A DNA stretch of 60,293 nucleotides from an uncultured Verrucomicrobiales bacterium (lineage in GTDB: Bacteria; Verrucomicrobiota; Verrucomicrobiia; Verrucomicrobiales; Akkermansiaceae), in contig CASICJ010000026.1 in assembly GCA_949373085.1 (NCBI GenBank), forward strand, positions 1 through 60,293, in the 5' to 3' direction. Each line of letters opens with the position of its first letter. Position 1 is the stretch's first letter. A program made the translations under genes and the position numbers. Below the pieces are notes generated by a model. It was not told where the DNA came from. It did no database searches and worked only from the letters and a program-made list of their open reading frames with translations. This document shows, one piece after another, positions 59,672-60,293 of this stretch.

Positions 59672-59851
59672 GGAACCACACCGTCCTTGGCCAGAAATAG
59701 CCTAAAAAGCAAAGACCGCGCAGTCGAAACTGTTCACCAAGAAAAATCTCACGCTAGAACCACTCAGACAAATTTCAGTTAATCCCTTTGAGCTTCAAAA
59801 TTTAAGCCTGACCAAGAGGTTTGACTCATAGAAGTCATCATTTTCTGAAAA

Positions 59852-59890
59852 AAAGCCGCCCGAGCGCAGGGATCGCACACAGACGGCTTG
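59852..59890 (-). terminator. Likely terminator of the small lipoprotein gene
   Basis: On the minus strand AAGCCG and CGGCTT flank a loop with a further internal G/C pairing, followed by a run of T. It is about 25 bases after the stop of the 38-residue lipoprotein gene. Confidence 0.55.
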
Positions 59891-59915
59891 GCTATTTTAG
59901 GGTGTTTTCCTAACC

Positions 59916-60032
59916 CTATTTTTCAATAATGACGGGACCCTCCGGAATGACTGAGAGCTCTGTTGTTGAACAGCAGCTAGCCAATCCGACAACAATGAAT
60001 CCCAGCGCGAGGGTAGTTATCAGTTTTTTCAT
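59916..60032 (-). CDS. 38-residue predicted lipoprotein
   Basis: A 117-base ORF reads MKKLITTLALGFIVVGLASC and then a short mature part of 19 residues ending IPEGPVIIEK. The signal has a basic start, a hydrophobic core and a perfect Leu-Ala-Ser-Cys lipobox (Cys20). A terminator-like hairpin follows. This is an entericidin-like size, but no similarity to entericidin was seen. It lies 18 bases after the stop of the partial gene on the same strand, so they may share a transcript. Confidence 0.6.
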   Translation of the reverse strand: MKKLITTLALGFIVVGLASCCSTTELSVIPEGPVIIEK

Positions 60033-60050
60033 TTTTTATAAGAGTGGTTT

Positions 60051-60293
60051 TTAGTCACGCGCCCGAATCATGGGAGCCTCTGCAAATGGTCGCGCTCCTT
60101 GCCGCGCCCGACTTTCAATTCCCGGCTCCTTCCCTTTTTCCGTGAAGAGGGCTAAACCAACAACCCCGACGTTACGAGTTCGTCTATCACGAAGATTAGC
60201 ATAAGATGAATTCACTGATGAAAAGCGGAAAGTAACCACTTTTTCATGGCCGATTCGAAAACCTTTCACTTCAAGAACTTCACCAGCGCCAAT
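60051..60293 (-). CDS. Hypothetical protein (partial, N-terminus outside window)
   Basis: The minus-strand frame is open from the right edge to a stop at 60051, so about 80 C-terminal residues are visible. It reads as beta-rich sequence (EVLEVKGFRIGHEKVVTFRFSS) followed by a flexible, Arg-rich tail ending in RARD. An internal GTG at 60269 could be a start, but residues upstream fit the same pattern, so it is probably partial. No family was recognised. Confidence 0.45.
   Translation of the reverse strand: MGAGEVLEVKGFRIGHEKVVTFRFSSVNSSYANLRDRRTRNVGVVGLALFTEKGKEPGIESRARQGARPFAEAPMIRARD

Overview
The window looks like chromosomal DNA of a Gram-negative member of the Verrucomicrobiota, possibly Verrucomicrobiales. 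The evidence is several protein families that are expanded almost only in the PVC group: three large exported DUF1587/1595/1592/1588/1585 proteins with CxxCH haem motifs, two DUF1552 proteins with Tat-like signals, and a giant 'PVC-type haem-binding' protein fused to HEAT repeats and a DUF1080 domain. Outer-membrane LPS genes (lptD, lpxD, three skp/ompH paralogues) show a didermal envelope. No insertion sequence, phage, CRISPR array or rRNA was seen, so this is mostly core genome plus PVC lineage-specific genes.

Layout. 1-12.8 kb, minus strand: the classical transcription/translation block in the order tRNA-Thr, tuf, tRNA-Trp, secE, nusG, rplK, rplA, rplJ, rplL, rpoB, rpoC (rpoC runs off the left edge). 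It starts from a strong stable-RNA-type promoter and has hairpins at the tuf/tRNA-Trp and rplL/rpoB junctions. 12.9-17 kb: a YmdB-like phosphoesterase, then a plus-strand cell-envelope operon (amidase, SDR epimerase, small membrane protein, D-Ala-D-Ala carboxypeptidase) with stop/start overlaps. 17-27.8 kb: the PVC haem protein, CCA-adding enzyme, a fused AhbA/AhbB-like siroheme decarboxylase homologue, a TIGR01777 epimerase, lptD and a nitroreductase. 28-41.8 kb: a two-domain M16 peptidase, then the DUF1592/DUF1552 array. Two DUF1592 paralogues face each other around a DUF1552 gene, and a second DUF1552-DUF1592 pair is led by a DtxR/MntR-type metalloregulator. HU follows. 41.9-49.8 kb: a YiiX-like permuted papain-fold protein, aroC, a C39-like protein, skp-skp-lpxD-skp and panC. 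50-60.3 kb: a small lipoprotein, a zinc-ribbon membrane Ser/Thr kinase, an esterase, hrpB, tatA, a lipoprotein of the endonuclease/exonuclease/phosphatase family, a YugP-like protein that lacks its metal site, a coiled-coil membrane protein and a 38-residue lipoprotein.

Sequence quality. Five otherwise well-conserved genes carry single-base indels: tuf (four), lptD, the nitroreductase, the EEP-family lipoprotein at a C8 run, and the YugP-like gene. EF-Tu is essential and the flanking residues are perfect, so most of these are probably sequencing or assembly errors, and the affected genes are annotated here as single genes with frameshifts.

Functional picture. Most genes are housekeeping (RNA polymerase and ribosome, tRNA maturation, peptidoglycan remodelling, LPS and outer-membrane assembly, chorismate and pantothenate synthesis). 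The least understood part is the c-type haem/Tat-exported DUF1592-DUF1552 set. The window also contains tatA (Tat export), a siroheme-decarboxylase-like protein (possible haem biosynthesis) and the metalloregulator-led operon, but a functional link among these is inference.
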